Shown here: piece by piece, positions 17,845-28,198 of the stretch
Layout: each line of letters starts with the position of its first letter
Position numbering within the stretch: position 1 is the first letter of the stretch
From: Rubellimicrobium rubrum
GTDB lineage: Bacteria > Pseudomonadota > Alphaproteobacteria > Rhodobacterales > Rhodobacteraceae
NCBI RefSeq assembly: GCF_006152115.1
Contig: NZ_VDFU01000018.1
Span: forward strand, 27,744 to 91,743
Direction of reading: 5' to 3'
Length of the DNA: 64,000 nucleotides
Notes under the pieces: model-generated
What the model was told of the DNA's origin: nothing
The model's input: the letters and a program-made list of their open reading frames with translations, nothing else
The model's database searches: none
Made by a program: the position numbers and the translations under genes

Positions 17845-18885
17845 TCAGTGGTCTTGGTCGTCCTGGGGTACTTCGAGGTCCTGAAGCGGCAAGGCCTCGG
17901 GTTCGCGGATGGCGCGGATCGCGGCGCGCGCAAGCACCGAGCCCGCCCGCGCCACGTCCTCCCGGATGGCGATGATCTCGCGCCGGAAGAGCGTCAGGAA
18001 AGGAATAGCTTCCTTGGCCACGAGGTCGATCTCGCGGCCGAGCCGAAGGCCATGCGCCTCGAGAGCGGCGACGGAGGCCATGGCCGAGTTGGTCGAAGCG
18101 CAGACAAGGCCGTCAACCCCCTCGGCCAGCGCTAGCGCCATCCCAGCCTGAACGACGGCCGAGGCCGCGTCGCTCGACACGTCGGGCAGCACGCGCACCT
18201 CGGCTCCTGTCTCGGCCCCGGCCTGCATGACGCCCGCCACCATGTCCTGCGCGTAGTTCTGGTTCAGCGGCGGGGCGATCACCACGATGCGCCGCCGCCC
18301 CGCCCGCGCCAGCTTGTGGACGGCGATGGCCCCGAAGGCCCTGTTGTCGAAATCCGCCCAGGCATGCTGGCCCGCCCAGTGCGTCCGCCCATGGGTCGCG
18401 AAAGGGAACCGCTGGGCCATGAGCCAGGCCACGCGCGGGTCGGCGGGCTGGGTCTGGTTGAAGATCACCGCATCGGCGAGGCCCATCTCCACGATGTGCT
18501 GGATGGACCGGAGCGCATCCTCTCCGGGGAAGAAGTAGCTGACGTTCAGGTGGAAGGGCGTCTCGCGCAGCGTTCCCGCCAAGGAGGAGATGAGCCGCGC
18601 CGTGTTGTTCATCATGTCGTGCTCGGTGGACATGACGAGGCTGATGACCTGCGTCCGCCCCGTGCGAAGGCGCAGCCCCGCCCGGTTGGGCACATAGCCG
18701 AGCTCGTCCGCGACGCGGCGGACCAGCGCCTTGGTGTCGGTCCGCAGGTCCGGGGCATCCGCCAGGGCACGCGACACCGTCGCGACCGCCAGCCCGGTGC
18801 GGCGCGCGATCGTCTTGAGAGTCGGCTTCTCGGGCCGCTCCTCCACCTGGGGAGGAGGGGGGTCCTCCGCCGCCATGTCGCTCAC
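17845..18885 (-). CDS. LacI-family transcriptional regulator of the sugar locus
   Basis: 346 residues from a GTG start. HTH TLKTIARRTGLAVATVSRAL at about residues 22-41 followed by the hinge NRAGLRLRTGRT, then a periplasmic-binding-protein-like effector domain. The start is chosen from GGAGGAGA eight bases before the GTG at 18885; an ATG at 18876 is possible, while the ATG at 18906 precedes the ribosome site. It heads the leftward arm and faces the ABC operon across 115 bases, so it is the obvious local repressor of both arms, induced by the imported sugar or a derivative (inference). Confidence 0.9.
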   Translation of the reverse strand: MSDMAAEDPPPPQVEERPEKPTLKTIARRTGLAVATVSRALADAPDLRTDTKALVRRVADELGYVPNRAGLRLRTGRTQVISLVMSTEHDMMNNTARLISSLAGTLRETPFHLNVSYFFPGEDALRSIQHIVEMGLADAVIFNQTQPADPRVAWLMAQRFPFATHGRTHWAGQHAWADFDNRAFGAIAVHKLARAGRRRIVVIAPPLNQNYAQDMVAGVMQAGAETGAEVRVLPDVSSDAASAVVQAGMALALAEGVDGLVCASTNSAMASVAALEAHGLRLGREIDLVAKEAIPFLTLFRREIIAIREDVARAGSVLARAAIRAIREPEALPLQDLEVPQDDQDH

Positions 18886-18964
18886 GTTTTCTCTCCTCCA
18901 GCACACGGCGCGCGAATCCCGCTTGTCAGCCGCGTCTGATTCGTCATACTCCTAAATCGTTATA

Positions 18965-18982
18965 GGAAACGAGACGTTTTCC
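18965..18982. promoter_or_regulatory. candidate LacI-family operator
   Basis: GGAAACGAGACGTTTTCC is an imperfect palindrome (GGAAACG / CGTTTTCC) midway between the divergent LacI and binding-protein genes, 19 bases before the ribosome site of the latter. A central CG with flanking A/T runs is usual for LacI-family sites. Related AAAACGTG strings recur at both gene starts (about 18883-18890 on the minus strand and 18996-19003). Assignment is from position and symmetry only. Confidence 0.45.
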
Positions 18983-19000
18983 ACACGGGAGGATAAAAAC

Positions 19001-20239
19001 GTGAAACTGACCACCAGCCTGCTGGGGGCGACTGCCCTGTGCGCCGCTGTTGCCGGCACCACCGCGGGCGCCGTCGAACTCGAAGTCAGCCATTGGTGGA
19101 CCTCGGGCGGCGAAGCCAACGCCGTGTCGAAGTTCGCCGAAGCGCTCAACGCCACCGGCACGCATACTTGGGTGGACAACGCCATCGCTGGCGGGGGCGA
19201 CACCGCCCGTCCGATCATGATCTCGCGCATCCTGGGCGGCGACCCGATGGACGCCTTCCAGTTCAACCACGGCCGCCAGGCCGAAGAGCTGATGGAAGCC
19301 GGCCTTCTTCTCGATCTGACCGACGTGGCCGAGGCCGAGGGCTGGAAAGATCTCGTCAACCCGCCGTCGCTGCTGGACGCCTGCACCATCGAGGGCCGCG
19401 TTTACTGCGCCCCGGTGAACATCCACTCCTGGCAGTGGATGTGGCTCAACAACAAGGTCTATACAGACCTGGGCCTGACCGTGCCGACCACCTGGCAGGA
19501 GTTCGTGGACACCGCCGATGAGGTCCGCGCCGCCGGCAAGATCCCGCTCGCGTTGGGCGGCCAGCCCTGGCAGTCCTCGGGTGCCTTCCAGGTGATGGCC
19601 ATCGCGCTGGCCGGCAAGGAGCCCTGGCTCGCCGTCTACCAGGACCATGACGAATCGGTCGTCAACGGCCCCGAGTTCACGGCCGTCTTCGAAGCCGCGG
19701 CCCAGGCGCGCGAACTCGCCCGCGGATCGAACGTGCAGGAATGGCAGCAGGCCACCAACCTCGTGATCACCGGCGAAGCCGCGGGCCAGATCATGGGCGA
19801 CTGGGCGCAGGGCGACTTCGCCATGGCCAACATGGTCGCGGGTCAGGACTACACCTGCCTCCCCGGCCTTGGCGTGAACGAGATCATCTCGACCGGCGGC
19901 GACGCCTTCTACTTCCCCAAGCAGGACGACCCCGAGGTCGAGGCCGCGCAGAAGGAACTGGCATCGCTCCTGGTCTCGCCCGATGTGCAGGTCAGCTTCA
20001 ACCTCGCCAAGGGCTCGCTGCCCGTGCGCGGCGACGTTGATCTCGCCGACGCGAACGACTGCATGAAGAAAGGTCTGGAGATCCTGGCCGCCGGCAACAC
20101 CGTGCCGGATACCAACATGCTGGTCACGCCGGACACGTCGCAGCAGATCAACGACCTGATGACCGAGTTCTGGGCGACCGACATGAGCGCGACCGACGCG
20201 CAGGCGCGCTTCGCCGAGATCATCGCCAACGCCGAGTGA
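19001..20239 (+). CDS. sugar ABC transporter substrate-binding protein (CUT1 family 1)
   Basis: 412 residues from a GTG start with GGGAGGA eight bases upstream. Signal peptide cleaved about residue 24 (AGA before VELEV). The mature protein begins ELEVSHWWTSGGEANAVSKF, typical of family 1 extracellular solute-binding proteins of the glucose/mannose-binding type, with LGGQPWQSSGAFQ and IMGDWAQGDFA in the ligand cleft. First gene of the rightward operon; a strong hairpin after it probably sets its higher expression relative to the permeases. Ligand is inferred to be a mannoside or related oligosaccharide from the downstream GH2 enzyme. Confidence 0.93.
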   Translation: MKLTTSLLGATALCAAVAGTTAGAVELEVSHWWTSGGEANAVSKFAEALNATGTHTWVDNAIAGGGDTARPIMISRILGGDPMDAFQFNHGRQAEELMEAGLLLDLTDVAEAEGWKDLVNPPSLLDACTIEGRVYCAPVNIHSWQWMWLNNKVYTDLGLTVPTTWQEFVDTADEVRAAGKIPLALGGQPWQSSGAFQVMAIALAGKEPWLAVYQDHDESVVNGPEFTAVFEAAAQARELARGSNVQEWQQATNLVITGEAAGQIMGDWAQGDFAMANMVAGQDYTCLPGLGVNEIISTGGDAFYFPKQDDPEVEAAQKELASLLVSPDVQVSFNLAKGSLPVRGDVDLADANDCMKKGLEILAAGNTVPDTNMLVTPDTSQQINDLMTEFWATDMSATDAQARFAEIIANAE

Positions 20240-20254
20240 CCTGAGCACCTCGTG

Positions 20255-20282
20255 CCGGCCGGGGCCATCGCGCCCCGGCCGG
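20255..20282 (+). terminator. intercistronic hairpin after the binding-protein gene
   Basis: An 11-bp perfect stem, CCGGCCGGGGC (20255-20265) with GCCCCGGCCGG (20272-20282), loop CATCGC. No U-run follows. Hairpins at this place in sugar ABC operons usually protect the binding-protein message or partly attenuate the permease genes. Confidence 0.55.
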
Positions 20283-20324
20283 ACGTCCCTGGGGCCGGGC
20301 CCCACCGACCGGGAGGATCCCAAG

Positions 20325-21266
20325 ATGGCCGTGACGGACCAGGCCCAGACCGCCGTCCCCAGACCCGCGACCGGCGCGCCCGCGCGTCGCCCCCTGCGGG
20401 TGTTCCGCAACCTCGCTTCCAAGATCGCCGCAATCCCGATGGTGCTGACGGCGCTCGTGATCTTCGTCGGCTGCACCCTGTGGACGGTGGTCTATTCCTT
20501 CACCAGATCCGGGATGCTGCCCCGCCTCCAGTTCGTGGGCCTCGACCAGTACGAACGGCTCTGGTCCACGCCCAAATGGCTGGTGTCCATCCAAAACCTC
20601 GCGATCTACGGCATCTGCGCCATGGTGCTGACGCTGGTGCTGGGCTTCCTCCTGGCCGCGCTCCTCGACCGCAAGATCCGGGGCGAGGACGTGTTCCGCA
20701 CGATCATCCTTTATCCCTTCGCGCTGTCCTTCATCGTGACCGGCCTTGTCTGGCAGTGGCTGCTCAACCCCGACTACGGCATCCAGAACGTCGTCCGCTC
20801 GCTGGGTTGGGAAAGCTTCGAGTTCAACCCGCTCTACAACCCCGACCTCGTCATCTTCGGGCTGCTGATCGCCGGCATCTGGCACGGCACCGGCCTGTCG
20901 ATGTGCATCATGCTCGCGGGGTTGCGCGGCATTGACGAGGACATTTGGAAAGCTTCGCGGGTCGAGGGCATCCCCACCTGGAAGACCTACCTGTTCGTCA
21001 TCATACCGATGATGCGGCCGGTCTTCGTGACCTGCCTCGTGCTGATCGCCTCGGGCATCATCAAGCTTTACGACCTCGTGGTGGCGCAGACCGGCGGCGG
21101 GCCCGGCGGCTCGTCCGAGGTCCCCGCCAAATACGTGATGGACTCGATGTTCGGCGCCCAGAACCTGGGCCAGGGCTTCGCGGCCTCCTCGATGATGCTC
21201 CTGTCGGTCATCATCATCCTGATCCCCTGGGCCTATCTCGAATACGGAGGGAAGAAGCGTGTCTAA
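20325..21266 (+). CDS. sugar ABC transporter permease (MalF-like)
   Basis: 313 residues, about six transmembrane helices after a 35-residue cytoplasmic N-terminus. The inner-membrane ATPase-contact loop (EAA motif) reads GIDEDIWKASRVEGIPTWKTYLFVIIP. GGGAGGA lies eight bases before the ATG. Pairs with the following permease, whose start overlaps this stop by eight bases. CUT1 family importer subunit. Confidence 0.93.
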   Translation: MAVTDQAQTAVPRPATGAPARRPLRVFRNLASKIAAIPMVLTALVIFVGCTLWTVVYSFTRSGMLPRLQFVGLDQYERLWSTPKWLVSIQNLAIYGICAMVLTLVLGFLLAALLDRKIRGEDVFRTIILYPFALSFIVTGLVWQWLLNPDYGIQNVVRSLGWESFEFNPLYNPDLVIFGLLIAGIWHGTGLSMCIMLAGLRGIDEDIWKASRVEGIPTWKTYLFVIIPMMRPVFVTCLVLIASGIIKLYDLVVAQTGGGPGGSSEVPAKYVMDSMFGAQNLGQGFAASSMMLLSVIIILIPWAYLEYGGKKRV

Positions 21267-22215
21267 TCCCGCGGATCTCGCCTCGATCGCCGCCATCGAT
21301 GCGGTCAAGACACGGACGGGCGGCGTGGGCCTGCTCGAAGGACCGCGCGGCGCGCGGCCCCGCCGGGCCTTCTCCCGCAGCAACATCTTCATCTATGGCA
21401 CGCTGATCCTGGTGTCGGTCTATTACCTGCTGCCCCTCTGGGTCATGGTGATGACCTCGCTCAAGGGCATGCCCGAGATCCGGACGGGCAACATCTTCGC
21501 CCCGCCGATGGAGATCACCTTCGAGCCCTGGGTCAAGGCCTGGGCCGAGGCCTGCACCGGCATCAACTGCGACGGCCTGAGCCGGGGCTTCTGGAACTCG
21601 GTCTTCATCCTCGTGCCCTCGGTGCTCATCTCCATCGCGGTGGCGAGCGTGAACGGCTACGCGCTGGCCAACTGGAAATTCAAGGGATCCGAGGTGTTCT
21701 TCACCATCCTGATCCTGGGCGCCTTCATCCCCTATCAGGTGATGATCTACCCGATCGCCATCCTGCTCGGAAAGATCGGGCTCTTCGGATCGCTCTGGGG
21801 GCTGGTGCTGGTCCACACGATCTTCGGGATGCCGATCCTGACGCTCCTGTTCCGCAACTACTTCACGAGCGTCCCGCAGGAGCTGTTCAAGGCCGCCCGC
21901 GTGGACGGGGCGGGCTTCTGGGGCATCTTCTTCCGGATCATGCTGCCGATGTCGCTGCCGATCTTCGTGGTCGCGGTCATCCTGCAGGTCACCGGCATCT
22001 GGAACGACTTCCTGTTCGGCGTGATCTACAGCAACAACGAGCGCTACCCGATGACGGTGCAGCTCAACAACATCGTCAACTCGGTGCAGGGCGTGAAGGA
22101 ATACAACGTCAACATGGCGGCGACGCTGCTGACCGGCCTTGTTCCCCTCGTCATCTACTTCGCGTCCGGCAAGCTCTTCGTGCGCGGCATCGCCGCGGGC
22201 GCCGTGAAAGGCTGA
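21259..22215 (+). CDS. sugar ABC transporter permease (MalG-like)
   Basis: 318 residues from a GTG that overlaps the upstream stop by eight bases, implying coupled translation. Six transmembrane helices; the EAA loop is VPQELFKAARVDGAGFWGIFFRIMLP. The periplasmic insertion WAEACTGINCDGLSRGFWNS is typical of the glucose/mannose-type CUT1 permeases. The ATPase gene starts three bases downstream. Confidence 0.93.
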   Translation: MSNPADLASIAAIDAVKTRTGGVGLLEGPRGARPRRAFSRSNIFIYGTLILVSVYYLLPLWVMVMTSLKGMPEIRTGNIFAPPMEITFEPWVKAWAEACTGINCDGLSRGFWNSVFILVPSVLISIAVASVNGYALANWKFKGSEVFFTILILGAFIPYQVMIYPIAILLGKIGLFGSLWGLVLVHTIFGMPILTLLFRNYFTSVPQELFKAARVDGAGFWGIFFRIMLPMSLPIFVVAVILQVTGIWNDFLFGVIYSNNERYPMTVQLNNIVNSVQGVKEYNVNMAATLLTGLVPLVIYFASGKLFVRGIAAGAVKG

Positions 22216-22217
22216 TC

Positions 22218-23302
<1,085 letters not shown>

Positions 23303-23306
<4 letters not shown>

Positions 23307-25735
23307 CCATCCCAGAATCGGCGATCCAGGACCTGTCAGGGGCCTGGACGCTGGCCGACGCATCGGGCGAATATGCCTGCCCCATGCGCGTGCCGGGCGA
23401 CGGCATCACCGCCCTTCACGAATCTCATCTGATCCCCGAGCCCTACTGGGGCCGGAACGAGCTTCGGCTCCGCTGGATCGCAGACCGCGAATGGACGATC
23501 CGCCGCTGGATCGAGCTGACCGAGGCCGAGGTCGTGCTGGCCATCGACGGGCTCGACACCGTGGCGACCGTGCGGGTGAACGGGACCGAGGTGCTGCGCG
23601 CCGCCAATGCCTTCCGGACCTGGCGCGTGGACCTGGGCGGCGTCGCCCGTCCGGGGCGGAACGAGATCGCGATCACCTTCCACCCGGCCCCCGCCGAAGC
23701 CGCTGCCCGGGCTGCCGCGCAGCCTTTCCCGGTGCCCTACATCCATCAGAACAACCCGATCCCGCATGGCAACATGCTCCGCAAGGTCGCCTGCGACTGG
23801 GGCTGGGACTGGAACATCGCGCTGGTGCCGTTCGGGATCGCCGGCGGCATCTGGCTCGAAGAGGCGGGCGCCCCCCGCATCGAACGCGTCGCCGTTGCGC
23901 AGGAGCACGAGGAGGGCCGCGTCGCCCTGACCGTGACCGCCTGGGCCGAGAACGCCGACGGCAGCCCCTTCCGCATCACCTTCGCCGGACAGACCGCCGA
24001 AGGGGTGCTCGAGGATGGCGGCGTGGCCGTGATCTTCGACGTGGAGAACCCCTCGCTCTGGTGGCCGGCGGGGCAGGGGCCCCAGACCCTCCACGACCTG
24101 GAGGTCCGGATCGGCGGCGACGTCGTCCGCCGCCGCATCGGCCTGCGCCGGGTGGAGCTGGTGGCCGAGCCCGATGCAGCGGGGCTCAGCTTCGGCTTCC
24201 GCGTCAACGGCCGGCCCGTCTTTGCCAAGGGGGCCAACTGGATCCCCACGGACGCGCTCCGTGGCCGGATCACCGAGGCTGCCACGCGCGACCTCCTCCA
24301 GTCCGCCGCCGACGTCCACATGAACATGATCCGCGTCTGGGGCGGCGGCCGCTACGAGCCGGACAGCTTCTACGACGCCTGCGACGAACTGGGCCTGATG
24401 GTCTGGCAGGACTTCATGTTCTCCTGCAACCTGTACCCCTCCACGCCCGACTTCCTGGCCGAGGTGGACGCCGAGGTGCGCGAGAACGTCGCTCGCATCC
24501 ATCACCACGCCTGCCTCGCGCTCTGGTGCGGCGACAACGAACTGATCGGCGCGCTGACCTGGTTCCCCGAGTCCAGGAACGACCGCGACCGCTACCTCGT
24601 CAGCTACGACCGCCTGAACCGCACCATCGAGACGGCGCTGAAGCAGACCGACCCCACCGCCAACTGGTGGCCGTCCTCACCCTCGCCAGGGCATCTCAAC
24701 TTCCGCGACGCCTGGCACGAGGACGGCTCGGGCGACATGCATTTCTGGAGCGTCTGGCACGAAGGCAAGCCCTTCGAGCACTACCGCGATGTCGCTCCGC
24801 GCTTCTGCTCCGAGTTCGGGTTCCAGTCCTACCCATCCATGGAGGTGATCCGCCGCTTCGCGGGCCCCGAGGATTGGAACATCGCCTCGCCGGTGCTCGA
24901 GGCCCACCAGCGCAACAACTCCCCGGACGGGGGCCCCGGGGGGAACCCGCGGATCGCCTCGACGCTGTTTCGCTACTTCCGCTGGCCCGAGCGGTTCGAG
25001 GACTTCGTCTGGCTGTCGCAGGTCCAGCAGGGCATCGCCATCAAGACCGCCGTGACCGACTGGCGGGCCAAGAAGCCCCACTGCCAGGGCGCGCTCTACT
25101 GGCAGCTCAACGACACCTGGCCCGTCTGCTCCTGGTCGTCGCTCGATCATGGCGGCGGCTGGAAGGTGCTGCATCACATGGCGCGCGGCTTCTTCGCGCC
25201 CGTGCTGGTGACGGCCGTGCCGGGGCCCGAGGGGATCGCGCTCGTTGGCGTCAGCGACCGGCCTGACCCGGTCGAGATCACCGTGACCGCTTACGCCACC
25301 GCCCTCAGCGGGGCCGCGCGCGAGATCGGCCGTGCCACCGGCACCCTGGGCCAGAGCGCGGAGCGGCTGTTCCTCGTGCCCGCCGACGCGTTGGCCGAGC
25401 AGGAGGTGCTGACCTTCGGCTGGGAGGCGTCGGACGGCTCCCGCGCGGGGGACATCTTCGCCCCTCTGCCTTGGAAGGCCTACGACCTGCCCAATCCCGG
25501 CCTCGACCATCAGGTCACGCGCGACGGGGACCGCTGGACCCTGGCCGTGACCGCGCGTGCCATGGCCTTTTTCGTCACCGCCGAGGCCAGCGTGCCCGGG
25601 CGGTGGGACCGCAACGCCATCCATCTCGGCCCCGGCGTGACCTCGCGGCTGGCCTTCACGCCGGACGACCCGGCGCAGCAGCCGCGCTTCACCCTTCGCG
25701 ACCTCCATTCGGCGACCACGGCTCGCCCTTCCTGA
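23303..25735 (+). CDS. glycoside hydrolase family 2, beta-mannosidase-like
   Basis: 810 residues, no signal peptide, so cytoplasmic. Jelly-roll sugar-binding domain (about 10-180), an immunoglobulin-like domain (about 190-295), then the GH2 TIM barrel beginning FAKGANWIPTDALRGRITE. Acid/base Glu413 is in WCGDNELIG and the nucleophile Glu504 in FCSEFGFQSYPS. The stretch VHMNMIRVWGGGRYEPDSFYDACDELG and WQDFMFSCNLYP are the beta-mannosidase form of GH2. Starts with GTG at 23303, overlapping the ATPase stop. Role: release of mannose or a similar residue from imported oligosaccharides. Beta-mannosidase is the best call; other GH2 exo-activities cannot be excluded. Confidence 0.9.
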
Positions 25736-25745
25736 AGGATCTCTC

Positions 25746-26483
25746 ATGCCCACGATCGCGTACCAGCTTTACTGCTCGCGCAACTTCCCGCCCATTGACG
25801 ACACGCTCGCGATGCTGTCCCAGGCCGGCTACAAGGCCGTCGAGGGCTATGGCGGCCTGTATGGCGACCTCGACGCGCTCAAGGCGGGCCTGGACCGCAA
25901 CGGCCTGTCGATGCCCTCCGGCCATTTCGGCCTAGACATGGTCGAAGGCGACCCCGCCCGCACGCTGGAGGTCGCCCGCACGTTGGGCGTCCAGAAGGTC
26001 TTCATCCCCTGGATGGCGCCCGACCTGCGCGGCACCGACCTCGACAGCTGGCGCAGCATCGCGCAGCGCCTTGCCTCCGCCCTGGCGCCCATTCGCGACG
26101 AAGGCTTTGCCGTCGGCTGGCACAACCATGACTGGGACTTCGCCGACCTGGGCGGCACGACGCCCATGGACCTGATCGTGGAGTCTGGCCTCGACCTCGA
26201 ACTCGACCTGGGCTGGGTCACGCGCGCGGGCCTCGACCCCGTGGAGACGCTGCGCCGCTTCTCGGGCCGCGTCCGCGCCGTCCACGTCAAGGACATCGCG
26301 CCTCAGGGCGAGAACGCCGAGGAGGACGGCTGGGCCGATGTGGGCCACGGCACCCAGACCTGGCCCGCGATCAAGGCCGAACTCGACGCCCAGGGCATCG
26401 ACCATTTCGTGATCGAGCACGACAACCCCTCGGACCACGCCCGCTTCGCGCGCCGCTCGCTCGAAGCCGTCCAAGCCTGGTAA
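25746..26483 (+). CDS. TIM-barrel sugar isomerase/epimerase
   Basis: 245 residues of the xylose-isomerase-like TIM-barrel superfamily, single domain. Features: YKAVEGYGGLYGD early in the barrel, HNHDWDF, the metal-site Asp in LELDLGWVTRAGLD, HVKDIAPQG, and a late Glu/His pair in FVIEHDNPSDH. Starts 10 bases after the GH2 gene; the oxidoreductase follows 12 bases later. This mirrors the isomerase plus oxidoreductase pair on the leftward arm, with clearly different sequences. The reaction is not determinable from sequence. Confidence 0.88.
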   Translation: MPTIAYQLYCSRNFPPIDDTLAMLSQAGYKAVEGYGGLYGDLDALKAGLDRNGLSMPSGHFGLDMVEGDPARTLEVARTLGVQKVFIPWMAPDLRGTDLDSWRSIAQRLASALAPIRDEGFAVGWHNHDWDFADLGGTTPMDLIVESGLDLELDLGWVTRAGLDPVETLRRFSGRVRAVHVKDIAPQGENAEEDGWADVGHGTQTWPAIKAELDAQGIDHFVIEHDNPSDHARFARRSLEAVQAW

Positions 26484-26495
26484 GGAACTGACAAC

Positions 26496-27626
26496 ATGGC
26501 AAAGCTCGGCGTCGGCATCATCGGCTGCGGCAACATCTCCGCGGCCTATCTCAAGCTCGCCCCGTCCTTCAAAGCCCTCGACCTCCGGGCCGTGGCGGAC
26601 ATCAACATGGACAACGCGCGCAGCCGCGCGGCTGAGTTCAACGTCCGCGCCCACACGGTCGAGGAACTCCTCGCCGCCTCGGACATCGACGTGATCGTGA
26701 ACCTCACCGTTCCGGCCGTCCACTACGAGGTCAGCCGCCAGATTCTCGAGGCCGGCAAGCACGCCTATTCGGAAAAGCCCATCGTCCTCACCCTTGAGGA
26801 GGGCGAGCGCCTGCGCGAGCTTGCGGCCAGCAAGAACCTCCGCGTGGGCTCGGCCCCGGACACCTTCCTCGGCGGCTCCCACCAGCAGGCGCGCGCCGCC
26901 ATCGACGAAGGCCGCGTGGGCAAGGTGCTGGGCGGCACGGCCCACGTCATGGGCCACGGGATGGAGAAGTGGCACCCCAACCCGGACTTCTTCTATGCCC
27001 CGGGCGGCGGGCCGGTCCTCGACATGGGCCCCTACTACATCACCAACCTCGTCCAGCTCATCGGGCCGGTGAAGTCGGTGACGGCCATGGCCAAGGCAGG
27101 CTTCCCGGCCCGGACCATCCAGAACGGCCCGCGCAACGGCGAGGTGCTCCAGGTCACGACGCAGACGGACGTCCACGCGATCCTGGAATTCCAGAACGGC
27201 GCGACCGTCACTCTGGGCGCGTCCTGGGACGTCTGGAAGAACCGCCACGCCAACATGGAGCTGTATGGCGAGGAGGCGTCCCTCTTCGTGCCCGACCCGA
27301 ACTTCTTCGGCGGCACCGTGGAGATCGGCGGCGAGGGCGACATCGAGGCGCTGCCCGCGACCGATCACCCCTTCGGCCAGTCCAACTTCACCACCAACGA
27401 CGGCCGCACGCTGGCCAACTGGCGCGGTGCGGGCCTTGCGGACATGGTCACGGCCATCGAGGACGGGCGCAAGCACCGCTGCGACATCGACCTCGCGGTG
27501 CATGTGGTGGACGTGATGACCGGCATCCTGCGGTCCGGCGAGGAGCGGCGTTTCGTGGACATGTCCACGACCTGCGAGCGCCCCGCAGCCCTGTCGCCCG
27601 CAGAGGCGCAGGCGCTGCTGGCCTGA
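26496..27626 (+). CDS. Gfo/Idh/MocA family oxidoreductase (rightward arm)
   Basis: 376 residues. N-terminal Rossmann motif GVGIIGCGNISAAYLKLAP, catalytic-site EKP motif YSEKPIVLTLEEGE, and the C-terminal substrate domain with GPVLDMGPYYITNLVQLIGPVK. NAD(P)-dependent sugar dehydrogenase family. Last gene of the rightward operon; stop at 27626. With the preceding isomerase it makes the second redox/isomerase pair of this regulon, an arrangement also seen in trehalose/sucrose-type thu operons, where such enzymes act on 3-keto sugars (comparison, not proof). Confidence 0.9.
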   Translation: MAKLGVGIIGCGNISAAYLKLAPSFKALDLRAVADINMDNARSRAAEFNVRAHTVEELLAASDIDVIVNLTVPAVHYEVSRQILEAGKHAYSEKPIVLTLEEGERLRELAASKNLRVGSAPDTFLGGSHQQARAAIDEGRVGKVLGGTAHVMGHGMEKWHPNPDFFYAPGGGPVLDMGPYYITNLVQLIGPVKSVTAMAKAGFPARTIQNGPRNGEVLQVTTQTDVHAILEFQNGATVTLGASWDVWKNRHANMELYGEEASLFVPDPNFFGGTVEIGGEGDIEALPATDHPFGQSNFTTNDGRTLANWRGAGLADMVTAIEDGRKHRCDIDLAVHVVDVMTGILRSGEERRFVDMSTTCERPAALSPAEAQALLA

Positions 27627-27682
27627 TACGACCTTGGGGCCGGGCGCGCGTCGTGTCCGGCCCTTCCCTCCGGGGGTGTCCC

Positions 27683-28171
27683 ATGTCCGATCCCGTGACG
27701 ATGACCGGTGGATGCCAGTGCGGCGCGGTGCGCTACGCCTTCGAAGGCGAGCCCGACCGCGTGCATGCCTGCCACTGCCGGATGTGCCAAAAGGCGGTCG
27801 GCGGCCCCTTCGCGGTGATCTGCCCCGTGCCGAAATCGGCCTTCCGCGTCACTCGAGGCGAGATCGCCTGGTTCCACAGCTCGGACATGGCGCGGCGCGG
27901 CTTTTGCCGGGACTGCGGCACGCCCCTGATCTTCGACTACCCCCACGATCCGGGGCTTGGCGTCATGGCCGGGTCGCTGGACCGGCCCGACCTCGTCACC
28001 CCCGTCATCCAGTACGGCACCGAGACGCAGGTTCCCTGGGCCGTCCATCTGCCCGACCTGCCCGGACAGCCCATCGACGCCGACGACCCTGAGGGCGTCA
28101 TCCAGCAGGTCAAGGCCACGAACCGCCAGCACCCGGACCACGACACGACCGTCTGGCCGGAGCCCCGGTAA
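27683..28171 (+). CDS. GFA-family (CENP-V/GFA) zinc protein
   Basis: 162 residues. Cysteine pattern GGCQCGAVRYAF, HACHCRMCQKAVGG and GFCRDCGTPLIFDYP, the two zinc sites of the GFA fold named after glutathione-dependent formaldehyde-activating enzyme. Most bacterial members have no proven activity; glutathione adduct chemistry is the usual suggestion. Start ATG at 27683, 56 bases after the sugar operon, so it is probably separate from it. Family firm, role open. Confidence 0.88.
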   Translation: MSDPVTMTGGCQCGAVRYAFEGEPDRVHACHCRMCQKAVGGPFAVICPVPKSAFRVTRGEIAWFHSSDMARRGFCRDCGTPLIFDYPHDPGLGVMAGSLDRPDLVTPVIQYGTETQVPWAVHLPDLPGQPIDADDPEGVIQQVKATNRQHPDHDTTVWPEPR

Positions 28172-28198
28172 CGGGCCCCGGCCGAGCCCCTGCGGGTC

